Below, piece by piece: positions 53,066-61,995 of a stretch of DNA of 64,000 nucleotides. Origin of the DNA: Haloferax marisrubri (GTDB taxonomy: Archaea > Halobacteriota > Halobacteria > Halobacteriales > Haloferacaceae). The position numbers and the translations under genes are program-made. Numbering within the stretch: the first letter of the stretch is position 1; every line of letters begins with the position of its first letter. The stretch covers positions 779,924 to 843,923 of the forward strand of contig NZ_LOPW02000010.1 in NCBI RefSeq assembly GCF_001469875.2, written 5' to 3'. Below the pieces are notes generated by a model. That model did not search any database. It had not been told where the DNA came from and worked only from the letters and a program-made list of their open reading frames with translations.

Positions 53066-54644
53066 TCGGGGTCACCCCCTGTTCGGCGTCGTCGCCTTGC
53101 TCGTCTTCCTTGCTTCCCTCGCTTCCCTCGCTTCCGTCCGAGTCGACGAGCGAGTGACAGCCGGCCGACGGCGCGTCGGCGGCCGCGCGGGCGACGAGGA
53201 GCGACGAGACGCAGGCGTTCCGGAGTTCGTAGATGGACCGCGAGACGCGGGTGCGGGCGTAGGCGTCCACCTCGCCCTTCAGGCGGCGGAGCCGAGCCCG
53301 CGCGGTGCCGAGGCCGTCGGGGGTGCGTTCGATGCCGACGAACTCGTCCATCGTCCGCCCGAGGCGGTCGAACTTCGTGTCGGCGAAGGCGTCGGGGAGC
53401 GCCGGGTCGGAGTCGCGCGGCGGCGCGTACTCGACGGTCTCGGCTTCGCCACGGCCGCGTTCGGCCGCGGTCTCGCCGGCGCGGACGCCCCAGACGAGGC
53501 CTTCGAGCAGGCTGGTCGAGGCGAGTCGGTTCGCGCCGTGGACGCCGGTGCGGGCGCACTCGCCGGCGGCGAACAGGCGGGACAGCGAGGTCCTGCCGCG
53601 GTCGTCGACGGCGACGCCGCCGCAGAGGAAGTGCTCGCTCGGCGCGACCGGGATGCCGGCGTCGAGGTCGACGCCGCGGTCGTCGCACAGCGCCGCGAGG
53701 TCGGGGAACTCCTCGCGGAAGTCGAGGTCGGACACGTCGAGGACGACGCGGCCGGTTCGGTCGCGGGCGCGAGAGACGGCGCGGGCGACCACGTCTCGGG
53801 GGGCGAGTTCGGCGTCTTCGTGCACGTCAGGCATGAAGCGGTGGCCGTCGGCGTCGCGCAGGACCGCGCCCTCACCGCGAACGGCTTCGCTGACGAGGAA
53901 CGGTTGCGCGTCGTCGTCGGCCCGTTGGTCAGTCCGAGGGTCGTACGCCGTCGGGTGGAACTGGACGTACTGCATGTCCGAGACGGTCGCGCCGGCGAGC
54001 GCGGCCATCGCCACGCCGTCGCCGGTCGCGCCCGCGGGGTTGGTCGACCGGGCGTAACAGTCGCCGATGCCGCCGGTGGCGAGGACGGTCGCCCCGGCGA
54101 ACACCGGTTCGACTTCGCCGTCGGCGAGGACGGTCGCGCCGCGGACGGTCCCCTCCTCGGTCAGGAGGTCGAGGGCCGTCGCGTCCTCGACGATGCGCAC
54201 GCCGTCGCGGGCCGAGAGGTGCTGGAGAAACGGCCGGAGGACGTGTGCGCCGGTGCTGGCGTCGACGTGGAGGATGCGGCGGCTGGAGTGGCCCGCCTCG
54301 CGGGCGAGGTCGAAGTCGGCGGCGTCGGTGCCGTCTCCCACCGCGTCGAACTCGACTTCGAGCGTGTCCAAGAGCACGTCCTCGACGACGGCTCGGGACT
54401 CGGAGACGAGCGTCTCGACGGCCTCGGGGTCGGCGGTGCCGTCGCTCGCCCGGCGGATGTCGGCGGCGAACTCCTCGGGCGCGGACTGGGTGACGGCGAT
54501 GCCGCCCTGCGCCCAGTCGGACGCGGCGTCCTCGGGTTCGGTCGCCTTCGTGACGACGAGCACGTCGGCCCCCTCGCGGGCGGCGGCGAGGGCCGCGGCG
54601 CAGCCGGCGATGCCGGAGCCGACGACGAGCACGTCGGCCTTCAT
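53052..54644 (-). CDS. nadB: L-aspartate oxidase
   Basis: 530 residues from the ATG at 54644, overlapping the nadA stop (ATGA). The flavoenzyme oxidises L-aspartate to iminoaspartate, which NadA uses. The FAD motif VLVVGSGIAGCAAALAAAREGADV is at the start; SDWAQGGIAVT, GHSSRRILHVDASTGAHVL, DMQYVQFHPTAY, RFMPDVHEDAELAPRDVVARAV and CARTGVHGANRLASTSLLEGLVWG follow. The Ser/Glu/Gly repeat near the C-terminus (GSEGSEGSKE) is encoded by a 9-nt tandem repeat. Confidence 0.95.
   Translation of the reverse strand: MKADVLVVGSGIAGCAAALAAAREGADVLVVTKATEPEDAASDWAQGGIAVTQSAPEEFAADIRRASDGTADPEAVETLVSESRAVVEDVLLDTLEVEFDAVGDGTDAADFDLAREAGHSSRRILHVDASTGAHVLRPFLQHLSARDGVRIVEDATALDLLTEEGTVRGATVLADGEVEPVFAGATVLATGGIGDCYARSTNPAGATGDGVAMAALAGATVSDMQYVQFHPTAYDPRTDQRADDDAQPFLVSEAVRGEGAVLRDADGHRFMPDVHEDAELAPRDVVARAVSRARDRTGRVVLDVSDLDFREEFPDLAALCDDRGVDLDAGIPVAPSEHFLCGGVAVDDRGRTSLSRLFAAGECARTGVHGANRLASTSLLEGLVWGVRAGETAAERGRGEAETVEYAPPRDSDPALPDAFADTKFDRLGRTMDEFVGIERTPDGLGTARARLRRLKGEVDAYARTRVSRSIYELRNACVSSLLVARAAADAPSAGCHSLVDSDGSEGSEGSKEDEQGDDAEQGVTPSADD
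53103..53138. repeat. 9-bp tandem repeat in nadB 3' end
   Basis: GCTTCCCTC appears twice in tandem with a close third copy, encoding Gly-Ser-Glu repeats in the nadB tail. The unit length is a multiple of three, so slippage would keep frame. Confidence 0.7.
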
Positions 54645-55798
54645 AGTTCGAGCATACGGTCGAGCGCGACCGCGGCGAGTTCCTTCTCCTCGGGCGCGAC
54701 CTCGACGACGTTGGGTTCGCGGCCCGCGGCGAGTTCTTCGAGCACCCACGTCAGGTAGTTGGGGTCGACCTGCCGCATGGCGTTGCAGTCCATGCAGGCG
54801 TCGCCGCAGAGGGGGCGCACGTCGACCTCGGGGTGCCAGCGCGCGAGGTGTCGCGCGAGGTGGACCTCGGTGCCGATGGCCCACGTCTCGCCGGGGTCGG
54901 CGTTCTCGATGACGTCGCAGATGTGGCTCGTGGAGCCGACCTCGTCGGCGGCCGCGACGACGCTCGGGCGGCACTCGGGGTGGGCGACGACCTTCGCGCC
55001 GTCGGCCTGCGCCTCCTCGACGTGGTCGACGCGGAAGCGCTCGTGGACCTGACAGTAGCCGTCCCAGAGGATGACTTCGGCGTCGCCGAGGTCCGGGATA
55101 TCGGGTTCCACCTCGTCGGCAGCGCCCATCGACTCGGCCACGTCGCCGGCCCACGGGTCCCACTCGACGACCTCGTCGATGCCGAGTTCGTCGGCCGTGT
55201 TGCGCCCGAGGTGCTTGTCGGGCAGGAACAGCACGGCGTCGCCGCGCTCGAAGGCCCACTCGAAGGCGTCGGCGGCGTTCGAGGAGGTGCAGATGAGCCC
55301 GCCGTGGGAGGCGCAAAACGCCTTCAGGTCGGCGTAGGAGTTCATGTACGTCACGGGGATGATGTCCTTGCCGCCGGACTCCTCGACGAGCGTCTCCCAC
55401 GCGGAGTCGACCTGCACGGCCTCGGCCATCCCGGCCATCGGACACGACGCCTCCATCGACGGGAGAATCACCGTCTGGTCGTCGTCGGTGATGATGTCTG
55501 CGCTCTCGGCCATGAACGTCACGCCGGCGAAGACGACGTACTCGGCGTCCGACTCGGCGGCGCGTTTCGAGAGTTCGTAGGAGTCGCCGATGAAGTCCGC
55601 GTGCTCGACGATTTCGCGTCGCTGGTAGTTGTGTCCGAGCACGATGACTCGGTCGCCGAGTTCCTCGCGGGCGGCGGCGATTCGCCGGGAGCGGGCGGCC
55701 TCGTCGAGGTCGCGGTGGCTCTCCGGAAGCTGTTCGAGCGTGTCGTATTTGAACAGGCTGAGCTCCGACTCGAACCCGACCGACTGTAATTCAACCAC
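54641..55798 (-). CDS. nadA: quinolinate synthase
   Basis: 385 residues from the GTG at 55798. The enzyme condenses iminoaspartate with dihydroxyacetone phosphate to quinolinate, using a [4Fe-4S] cluster. Landmarks are RVIVLGHNYQRREIVEHADFIGDSYELSKRAA, FAGVTFMAESADII, SMEASCPMAGM, GLICTSSNAADAFEWAF and CGDACMDCNAMRQV, which supply the cluster cysteines. It opens the nadA-nadB-nadC operon. Confidence 0.95.
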   Translation of the reverse strand: MVELQSVGFESELSLFKYDTLEQLPESHRDLDEAARSRRIAAAREELGDRVIVLGHNYQRREIVEHADFIGDSYELSKRAAESDAEYVVFAGVTFMAESADIITDDDQTVILPSMEASCPMAGMAEAVQVDSAWETLVEESGGKDIIPVTYMNSYADLKAFCASHGGLICTSSNAADAFEWAFERGDAVLFLPDKHLGRNTADELGIDEVVEWDPWAGDVAESMGAADEVEPDIPDLGDAEVILWDGYCQVHERFRVDHVEEAQADGAKVVAHPECRPSVVAAADEVGSTSHICDVIENADPGETWAIGTEVHLARHLARWHPEVDVRPLCGDACMDCNAMRQVDPNYLTWVLEELAAGREPNVVEVAPEEKELAAVALDRMLEL

Positions 55799-55837
55799 GA
55801 TTGGTCACCACGGTGGAAGTCCAATCATCGGGCCTTA

Positions 55838-55858
55838 TTGAAAAATATTTTTCTTCAA
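55838..55858. promoter_or_regulatory. AT-rich palindrome 1 upstream of nadA
   Basis: A 21-nt element with arms TTGAAAAA and TTCTTCAA around an AT centre, 40 nt before the nadA start. It is nearly the same as the second element at 55957-55978, sharing TTGAAGAA, a short A/T core and TTTTC (the reverse complement of copy 1 is used for comparison). It also may contain the box A. Confidence 0.5.
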
Positions 55859-55956
55859 TACTCGCCACTTACCCGTAAAGATTCTCTACATAGCCGATTG
55901 GCCGGTGGTACTTACACCCGATCGAATGTTAGAAGCCGAAAGCAGTCGCTACTCTG

Positions 55957-55978
55957 TTGAAGAATAATTTTCTTCGAA
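55957..55978. promoter_or_regulatory. AT-rich palindrome 2 upstream of nadA
   Basis: A 22-nt element with arms TTGAAGAA and TTCTTCGAA around TAATT, 159 nt before the nadA start and just after the upstream amidohydrolase gene. It pairs with the first element; two such sites suggest a dimeric repressor of NAD synthesis genes or a looped complex. Confidence 0.5.
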
Positions 55979-56008
55979 ATCCCGCCGGTGTCGATGGCGA
56001 TTACTCGT

Positions 56009-57646
56009 TCAGTCGCGTTCGAAGACGACGCGACCGTCCACGACGGTCATCGAGACTGCAATGTCACGAATCGAGTCGGTCTCCCACGGCGACTCGTCGA
56101 GGACGACGAGGTCGGCGGCGCTCCCGACCGCGACGGTCCCTAGTCGGTCCTCGTCGAACCCGGCGTAGGCCGCGCCGGAGGTGTACGCCCGAAGCGCCTC
56201 GGTGACGGTGAGCGACTGGTCGGGGTTCGGATGGTCGGTGACGAGGTCGACGCCGAGCAGCGGCCCGAGCGGCATGCAGTCGCTCCCGAACGCGAGGTCG
56301 ACTCCAGCGTCGAGCAGGTCGCGGTAGCGGTTGGTCCGCAGGCGTCGCTCGCCGAGGCGGGCGTCGTAGAGGCCGCCCTCGTCCGCCCACTTCAGGAAGT
56401 TCGGCTGGACCGAGGCGACGACGCCCAACTCGGCGAAGCGCTCGATGGCCTCGTCGGACGCGAGTTCGACGTGTTCGACCCGATGGCGGGCCGCGCCGGG
56501 GTCGTCGGTCTCCTCGTACGCGTCGAGCACCGCGTCGATGGCCGCGTCGCCGATGGCGTGCGCGGTGAGTTGATAGCCCGACTCGTCCGCGTCGGCGACG
56601 AGGTCGCGGAGTTCCTCGGGGGCGACGGCCCACTGGCCCGTCTCGTCGTCGGCCGCGTCGGGGTCCGCCGCGGCGTCGGCGTAGGGGTCGGTGAGCTTCG
56701 CGGTCCGCCCGCCGAAGCTCCCGTCGGTGAACGTCTTTATCGCGCCGACGGTGACGAGGTCGCGGCGGCTCCCGCCCCCGTGGTTCGTCCGCAGGCCGAC
56801 CTCGCGGAGCGCGTCGAGGTGGTCGGACCAGTAGTTGATTCGGACGCGGAGGGCCAGTTCGCCGGCGTCGGCGAGGTCGCGGTAGACCTCGGGCGCGCGA
56901 GAGCCGCGGACCATGTCGTGGACGCCGGTGACGCCGCGGGCGGTCGCGTACGACTGCGCCGCGCGGACGAGTTCCCCCATCTCCTCGCGGCCCGGCTCGG
57001 TCGCCTCGCGGAGCACGTCGACCGCGCCCTCGACCACGACACCCGTCGGCTCGCCGGCGTCGCCATCGCCGCCGTTCCCGGCGGTCTGGACGCCCGAGTC
57101 GGGCATCTCGTCGGCGTAGCGGTCGAGGACGACCGAGTTGACGCCGGCGGTGTGGAGGTCCTCGCGGAAGGCGACCACGGGGCGCGACTCGGAGACGGCG
57201 TCGAGGTCGTCGCGGGTGAGATATCTTGAGTCGTCCCACGTGCTCTCGTCGTAGCCGTAGCCGAGCACCCAGTCCGTGTCGTCGCTGGTCTCGTCGTCGC
57301 CCGCCCCGTCGCCATCACCCTCGTTTCCGCGTTCGACCTCGGCGGCCCGCTCGCGGAGCAGTTCGACCGCCTCGGCCGCGGAGTCGGCCTCTGAGAGGTC
57401 GGCGTGGACGAGCGACCGGCCGACCATCGGGAGGTGCGTGTGGGCGTCGATGAAGCCGGGGAGGACGACGCGGCCGCCGCAGTCGACGACCCGCGTCTCG
57501 ACGCCGGCGAGGAGTTCCACGTCGAACGCGCGGCCGACGCGGACGACCTCGCCGTCGCGAACGGCGACGGCTTCGTGCGTCTCGTCGGGCGACCCGAGGG
57601 TGTGTACCTCCGCGTTCGTCAGTACGAGGTCCGCTGCCGCGGTCAT
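56009..57646 (-). CDS. amidohydrolase (YtcJ-like)
   Basis: 545 residues from the ATG at 57646. It belongs to the amidohydrolase superfamily: GRVVLPGFIDAHTHLPMVG carries the first His-x-His metal site; KTFTDGSFGGRTAKL, QLTAHAIGDAAIDAVLDAYE, HRVEHVELASDEAI and FGSDCMPLGPLLG supply the others. It ends SAADLVVLDESPW and a late VVDGRVVFERD strand. YtcJ-like enzymes cleave N-formyl or amide groups; the substrate here is unknown. It is divergent from hmgA. Confidence 0.88.
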   Translation of the reverse strand: MTAAADLVLTNAEVHTLGSPDETHEAVAVRDGEVVRVGRAFDVELLAGVETRVVDCGGRVVLPGFIDAHTHLPMVGRSLVHADLSEADSAAEAVELLRERAAEVERGNEGDGDGAGDDETSDDTDWVLGYGYDESTWDDSRYLTRDDLDAVSESRPVVAFREDLHTAGVNSVVLDRYADEMPDSGVQTAGNGGDGDAGEPTGVVVEGAVDVLREATEPGREEMGELVRAAQSYATARGVTGVHDMVRGSRAPEVYRDLADAGELALRVRINYWSDHLDALREVGLRTNHGGGSRRDLVTVGAIKTFTDGSFGGRTAKLTDPYADAAADPDAADDETGQWAVAPEELRDLVADADESGYQLTAHAIGDAAIDAVLDAYEETDDPGAARHRVEHVELASDEAIERFAELGVVASVQPNFLKWADEGGLYDARLGERRLRTNRYRDLLDAGVDLAFGSDCMPLGPLLGVDLVTDHPNPDQSLTVTEALRAYTSGAAYAGFDEDRLGTVAVGSAADLVVLDESPWETDSIRDIAVSMTVVDGRVVFERD

Positions 57647-57796
57647 ACGTTCGACCCCGACGCGGGAGGGCAAAACGGTTCGGGAGGCGGCGGGGTGGCC
57701 GGTCGGTGGTCGGTCGCCGCGGCTGACGTTGGCCGGGTCGGTGGGCGCGTTGAAAGAACCGGAACGCGTTAGGGCCGGCGCGGGAAACGTCGGAGC

Positions 57797-59008
57797 ATGA
57801 CAGACGCCGCGTCCCTCGCCGACCGCGTTCGGGAGGGCGAACTCCGCCTCCACGAACTCGAAGCGCACGCCGACGCCGACACCGCCGCCGAGGCGCGCCG
57901 GTTGCTCGTCGAATCGCAATCCGGCGCGTCGCTCGACGCGGTCGGGAACTACGGCTTCCCCGCGGAGGCCGCCGAGTCGGCCATCGAGAACATGGTCGGC
58001 GCGATTCAGGTGCCGATGGGCGTCGCCGGCCCCGTCAGCGTCGACGGCGGCTCCGTCGCCGGCGAGAAGTACCTCCCGCTCGCGACCACCGAGGGCGCGC
58101 TCCTCGCGTCGGTCAACCGCGGCTGTTCGGTCATCAACAGCGCCGGCGGCGCGACCGCTCGCGTCCTCAAGTCCGGGATGACCCGCGCGCCGGTGTTCCG
58201 CGTCGCCGACGTGGCCGAGGCCGAGGCGCTCGTCTCGTGGACTCGCGACAACTTCGCGGCGCTGAAGGAGGCCGCCGAGGAGACGACGAACCACGGCGAA
58301 CTCCTCGACGTGACGCCGTACGTCGTCGGCAACTCGGTGTACCTGCGATTCCGCTACGACACCAAGGACGCGATGGGGATGAACATGGCCACCATCGCCA
58401 CCGAGGCCGCCTGCGGCGTCGTCGAAGCAGAGACGACCGCCTCGCTCGTCGCCCTGTCGGGCAACCTCTGTACCGACAAGAAGCCCGCCGCCATCAACGC
58501 CGTCGAGGGCCGCGGCCGGAGCGTCACCGCCGACGTGCGCATCCCACGCGAAGTCGTCGAAGAGCGCCTGCACACCACGCCCGAAGCGGTCGCCGAACTC
58601 AACACCCGCAAGAACCTCGTCGGCTCCGCGAAGGCCGCGAGCCTCGGCTTCAACGCCCACGTCGCCAACGTCGTCGCCGCGATGTTCCTCGCCACCGGGC
58701 AGGACGAGGCGCAGGTCGTCGAGGGCGCGAACGCCATCACGACCGCCGAGGTGCAGGACGGCGACCTCTACGTCTCGGTCTCCATCGCCTCCCTCGAAGT
58801 CGGCACCGTCGGCGGCGGCACGAAGCTCCCGACGCAGTCCGAGGGCCTCGACATCCTCGGCGTCAGCGGCGGCGGCGACCCCGCCGGCTCCAACGCCGAC
58901 GCCCTCGCCGAGTGCATCGCCGTCGGCTCGCTCGCGGGCGAACTCTCGCTGCTCTCCGCGCTCGCCTCGCGGCACCTCTCCAGCGCCCACGCCGAACTCG
59001 GCCGGTAA
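57797..59008 (+). CDS. hmgA: hydroxymethylglutaryl-CoA reductase (NADPH)
   Basis: 403 residues. The rate-limiting enzyme of the mevalonate pathway makes mevalonate for isoprenoid lipids and carotenoids. Catalytic blocks seen: the Glu in LATTEGALLASVNRGC, DTKDAMGMNMATIATEA with the Asp, the Lys in NLCTDKKPAAIN, and the C-terminal His in SRHLSSAH. It is the class I form, inhibited by statins; H. volcanii hmgA alleles are used as mevinolin/simvastatin-resistance markers. GCGTTAGGGC about 23-32 nt upstream is a weak box A candidate. Confidence 0.97.
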   Translation: MTDAASLADRVREGELRLHELEAHADADTAAEARRLLVESQSGASLDAVGNYGFPAEAAESAIENMVGAIQVPMGVAGPVSVDGGSVAGEKYLPLATTEGALLASVNRGCSVINSAGGATARVLKSGMTRAPVFRVADVAEAEALVSWTRDNFAALKEAAEETTNHGELLDVTPYVVGNSVYLRFRYDTKDAMGMNMATIATEAACGVVEAETTASLVALSGNLCTDKKPAAINAVEGRGRSVTADVRIPREVVEERLHTTPEAVAELNTRKNLVGSAKAASLGFNAHVANVVAAMFLATGQDEAQVVEGANAITTAEVQDGDLYVSVSIASLEVGTVGGGTKLPTQSEGLDILGVSGGGDPAGSNADALAECIAVGSLAGELSLLSALASRHLSSAHAELGR

Positions 59009-59218
59009 CTCGAATCCGGTTTCAGTTTCGCCGGCACCGGACACAGCTGAACTGCGTTTCTCAGCGTGTTCTCGGACTATACCAGCGTATTCGCGCCTCT
59101 CCGTTTACTTTCACTTTCACTCCGCACCCGTGGCTCGCGTTTATTCCGTTTCCGCGGGAACGATGAAAACGCGTCCGTCGGGGAGCACCCGCGGGCGTGT
59201 CCACACCCATCCCCTCCC

Positions 59219-59368
59219 ATGCCCGTCTCCACACGCAGTACCGACCCCGAATCGCCCGACGAGTACGACGACGCGCGGCGGTTGGCGCTCGCGCTCAGGC
59301 TGGTGAAGTTGGCCCTCGGCGTCGTCGCCTCCGCGCTGACAGTAGCGAAGTTGCTCGGCGCGCTCTGA
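59219..59368 (+). CDS. 49-residue acidic single-helix protein
   Basis: The ATG at 59219 opens 49 codons. The acidic start (TDPESPDEYDDAR) precedes one membrane-length helix (LVKLALGVVASALTVAKLLGAL). It is haloarchaeal-like in composition, but too short to assign and possibly spurious. Confidence 0.45.
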   Translation: MPVSTRSTDPESPDEYDDARRLALALRLVKLALGVVASALTVAKLLGAL

Positions 59369-59416
59369 GACGCTCACGCTCGCGGCCCCTTTGCTGCCGG
59401 TCGCTCGCCGCGACGC

Positions 59417-59956
59417 TCAGACTAGTCGGTGTCGACCCCGCGACTCCGACACCTCGCCGCGCCGCCGGAGCTTATCGAGCAGGTCGCGGGCGCGGTCCTC
59501 CGGGACGCCGCGTTCGACCGCGGTCGCGACGATTTCCTCCTCGGTCGGCCGGTCGCCATCGCGTATCGCCTCGCGGACGACCGTCAGGCGGTCGGGCGAC
59601 CCGGACGACGAGTTCCGACCGTGCGAGGCGGACTCACCCGCCTCGAACACCTCGTCGGCGTCGAGCCCCGAGCCTTCGAGATACTCGCGGTCGTCGATGC
59701 CCGACTCCTCGACTTGCCGGTCGAGTTCCGAGACGTGTTCGACCTGCGCGAACGCCTCGCTGTCGCCGTGTTTCTTCGCCAACAGCGCCGAGCGCGCCTG
59801 CCGCGCCGCGTCCCTGTCGTCGGACTCGAAGAAGCGCCGGAGCTTCTTCGTCTGGTGTCGCCTGCCGCACCGCGGACACGTCGCCGTCTTCGACCCGTCG
59901 GGGTCAGAAAGCAGCCACATGTTCGCGCAGTCCGTACATCCCACGACCGCGTACAT
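59417..59956 (-). CDS. zinc-ribbon plus winged-helix protein (DUF5817-like)
   Basis: 179 residues. The N-terminus MYAVVGCTDCANMWLL then ATCPRCGRRHQTKKLRRFFE forms a four-Cys zinc ribbon (two C-x-x-C pairs). The C-terminus (about 115-175: LTVVREAIRDGDRPTEEEIVATAVERGVPEDRARDLLDKLRRRGEV) is a winged helix like those in MCM and replication proteins. From memory it is the haloarchaeal DUF5817 family. A nucleic-acid-binding role is likely; no target is known. Confidence 0.8.
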   Translation of the reverse strand: MYAVVGCTDCANMWLLSDPDGSKTATCPRCGRRHQTKKLRRFFESDDRDAARQARSALLAKKHGDSEAFAQVEHVSELDRQVEESGIDDREYLEGSGLDADEVFEAGESASHGRNSSSGSPDRLTVVREAIRDGDRPTEEEIVATAVERGVPEDRARDLLDKLRRRGEVSESRGRHRLV

Positions 59957-60105
59957 ACGCCGATGTTCCGCGGCGTCGGATTTGAACGTTCGGGAGCGCG
60001 CCGAAAGGGAGAGAGCGAACGGGTAGGCGGCGTCCTTTCCGAAACCATCGGGACCCCTCGCAGACGCTCCAGCGGATTTATCTTCGCTCCCCGTGGCGTG
60101 TCACC

Positions 60106-60450
60106 ATGGACCGAGTTTCTGTCGACGACGCGCCGTCCGCCGAGGCGGCCGACAACGTGTTTCTCTCGCTCCTCGCGGGCGGCGAGGAGATGAACGTCCA
60201 GCACTTCCGCATCGAACCCGGCGCGGCCGTCCCGGTTCACGACCACCCCCACGAGCAGGTCGGCTACATCGTCGCCGGCGAACTGACGTTCCTCGTCGGC
60301 GACGAGGGCGAGGAAGTCGTCGTCGGCCCCGGCGATTCCTACTCGCTCGCGGGCGGCGAACCCCACGGCGCGGAGAACCGCGGCGACGACACCGTCGTCG
60401 GCATCGACGTGTTCTCGCCGCCGCGGGACAACCCGCCGTGGCTGGACTGA
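60106..60450 (+). CDS. cupin-domain protein
   Basis: 114 residues, one cupin barrel. The metal motif 1 is PVHDHPHEQVGYIVAGELTFLVG, with His-x-His and Glu ligands, and motif 2 is GPGDSYSLAGGEPHGAENRG with His. The barrel is complete. Single-domain cupins can bind metals and act as dioxygenases, isomerases or sensors; no substrate can be given. Confidence 0.88.
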   Translation: MDRVSVDDAPSAEAADNVFLSLLAGGEEMNVQHFRIEPGAAVPVHDHPHEQVGYIVAGELTFLVGDEGEEVVVGPGDSYSLAGGEPHGAENRGDDTVVGIDVFSPPRDNPPWLD

Positions 60451-60636
60451 CGCCGAGCGCGAACCGCCACTCGTTAGAGACTCCGTATCGGTGATTCTGC
60501 CGGGGTTGAGTGCATCTCGAACGACTTCTCTAGATAGTTCAGTCAAAACATATGAGGAGAAAGCATTTATCAATCCGGTGTCACCACTCGGTAGACGGTA
60601 GTCCCTAACTATGCCCTCCCCCCGCGTACTTCCTCC

Positions 60637-61197
60637 ATGGATAGCGCCCAGCGCGCCGAACGCCCCGAATCACCCGCCGAGCGGCGGGCGACCATGAGTC
60701 ACTCGAAGCTCGCACGCGAGCCGTGGCTGTGGGTGTTCGTCGGCGTCTGGGCGGCGGTCGTCAGCGCGCTCCACTTCGGCGGGCTCGCGTACGACATCTA
60801 CACGAGAATCTGGTGGTGGGACGTGCTCACCCACTCGCTTTCGGGCTTCGGCGTCGCGGGCGTGCTGTTCCTCGTGTTCCCGCGGACCTTCCGGGGCGAC
60901 CGCGCTCCAGTCGTCGTCGCCGGCGTCATCCTCGCCATCGGCGCGGGCTTCGAAGTGTACGAGTACCTGTTCAAGGACTTCTGGTGGGGCTGGTCGATGG
61001 CCTACTACGCCGAGGACACCGCGATAGACCTCGTGGTCGACGTGGTCGGCGGCCTCGGCTTTTTCGTCCTCGTCGAGGGCGTCCTCAGGTCGCGGGCGCG
61101 GTCGGACGCCCCCCGCGGCGACTCGCCGCCCTCAGCCGGTCACCTCCGCTCCGACGGCGGCGAGAAGGCGGACGACGACCGCCCGAAGAACCGCTGA
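60637..61197 (+). CDS. DUF2238-like membrane protein, paralogue A
   Basis: 186 residues from the ATG at 60637; an in-frame ATG at 60694 (MSHSKL) is possible. Four membrane helices. The core is YTRIWWWDVLTHSLSGFGVAGVLFLVFPR, then GAGFEVYEYLFKDFW, then YAEDTAIDLVVDVVGGLGFFVL. The conserved D-x-x-T-H-x-x-S-G, F-E-x-Y-E and E-D-T-x-x-D-x-x-x-D residues recall the YjdF/DUF2238 family. The last 40 residues are a polar tail. Paralogue B follows at 61370. Confidence 0.75.
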   Translation: MDSAQRAERPESPAERRATMSHSKLAREPWLWVFVGVWAAVVSALHFGGLAYDIYTRIWWWDVLTHSLSGFGVAGVLFLVFPRTFRGDRAPVVVAGVILAIGAGFEVYEYLFKDFWWGWSMAYYAEDTAIDLVVDVVGGLGFFVLVEGVLRSRARSDAPRGDSPPSAGHLRSDGGEKADDDRPKNR

Positions 61198-61369
61198 GTT
61201 CGACCGTGATACCCCCGTCGGCGGGGTTAATTTAACCCCAAACGTGTTGCTCCGTCGGGATAACGTACATATCGATGATGTCCTATCTCTCGTCTATGCT
61301 TCCGCTCGCAGCAGCCCCGGCACCGACCCCCTTCACCGCACTCGGCGCGAGCCGCGCACCGCCCCGCGC

Positions 61370-61825
61370 ATGCTGAGGCGCACCTGGGACGAGATGGTGC
61401 TCGCCGGGTGGGAAGAGCGCCCCCGAGAGATGGCCGCCGTCGCCGTGTTCGGAGGCGTCGTCACCGCGACGCACTTCACGAGTATGGCGCTGTTTCTCTA
61501 CACGCGCATCTGGTGGTGGGACATCCTCGTCCACGCCGCCTCCGGGTTCGGAGTCGCGGCGGTCCTCTACGTCCTCAACCCCCGCTTACTCCACTCGCGC
61601 CTCGCGCTCCTCGTCGTCCTCCCGATGGCCGTCGCCGCCATCGGCACGTGGTTCGAGGTGTACGAGCGTCTGTTCACCGGCTTTTGGGTCGAATGGCCGC
61701 GTTCGGTCTACTTGGAAGACACGGGCGTCGATATCGTCGCCGACACCGCCGGCGCGGTCGTCTTCGGCGTCGTCAGACCCCTGTGGAACCGGATTCAGCG
61801 CTGGCGGGACCCGAATCGACTGTAG
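61370..61825 (+). CDS. DUF2238-like membrane protein, paralogue B
   Basis: 151 residues from the ATG at 61370; a longer in-frame start at 61244 is likely too long. It aligns over its length with paralogue A: YTRIWWWDILVHAASGFGVAAVLYVLNPR, GTWFEVYERLFTGFW and YLEDTGVDIVADTAGAVVFGVV. The same D/H/S-G, FEVYE and EDT-x-x-D-x-x-x-D residues are kept. The pair arose by duplication, and the second copy has lost the polar tail. Confidence 0.75.
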   Translation: MLRRTWDEMVLAGWEERPREMAAVAVFGGVVTATHFTSMALFLYTRIWWWDILVHAASGFGVAAVLYVLNPRLLHSRLALLVVLPMAVAAIGTWFEVYERLFTGFWVEWPRSVYLEDTGVDIVADTAGAVVFGVVRPLWNRIQRWRDPNRL

Positions 61826-61877
61826 TCGGCGCGAAACGAGTGCGGCGTCGGTGCCACGAGAGAAGTGGTGTGTTCGC

Positions 61878-61995
61878 TTACGCGAGTTCCTGAATGTATC
61901 CAGAAATCGAAGATTTCTGGCTGCTCAACGAACTGGCTTAGGCCAGTTCGTTGATGTTCGCGCGGTGTAACCGCGCGAGTTAGAGAAGCGCTCTA
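61878..61995 (-). repeat. icd 3'-end reiterations with three hairpins
   Basis: Reading the minus strand after the icd stop (61993-61995), two further copies of its end follow: NINELA-stop at 61938-61958 and YIQELA-stop at 61878-61895. Three perfect hairpins lie between them: 61958-61978 (8-bp stem, 5-nt loop), 61925-61954 (13-bp stem, 4-nt loop) and 61900-61920 (9-bp stem, 3-nt loop). They probably act as a terminator series. Confidence 0.75.
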
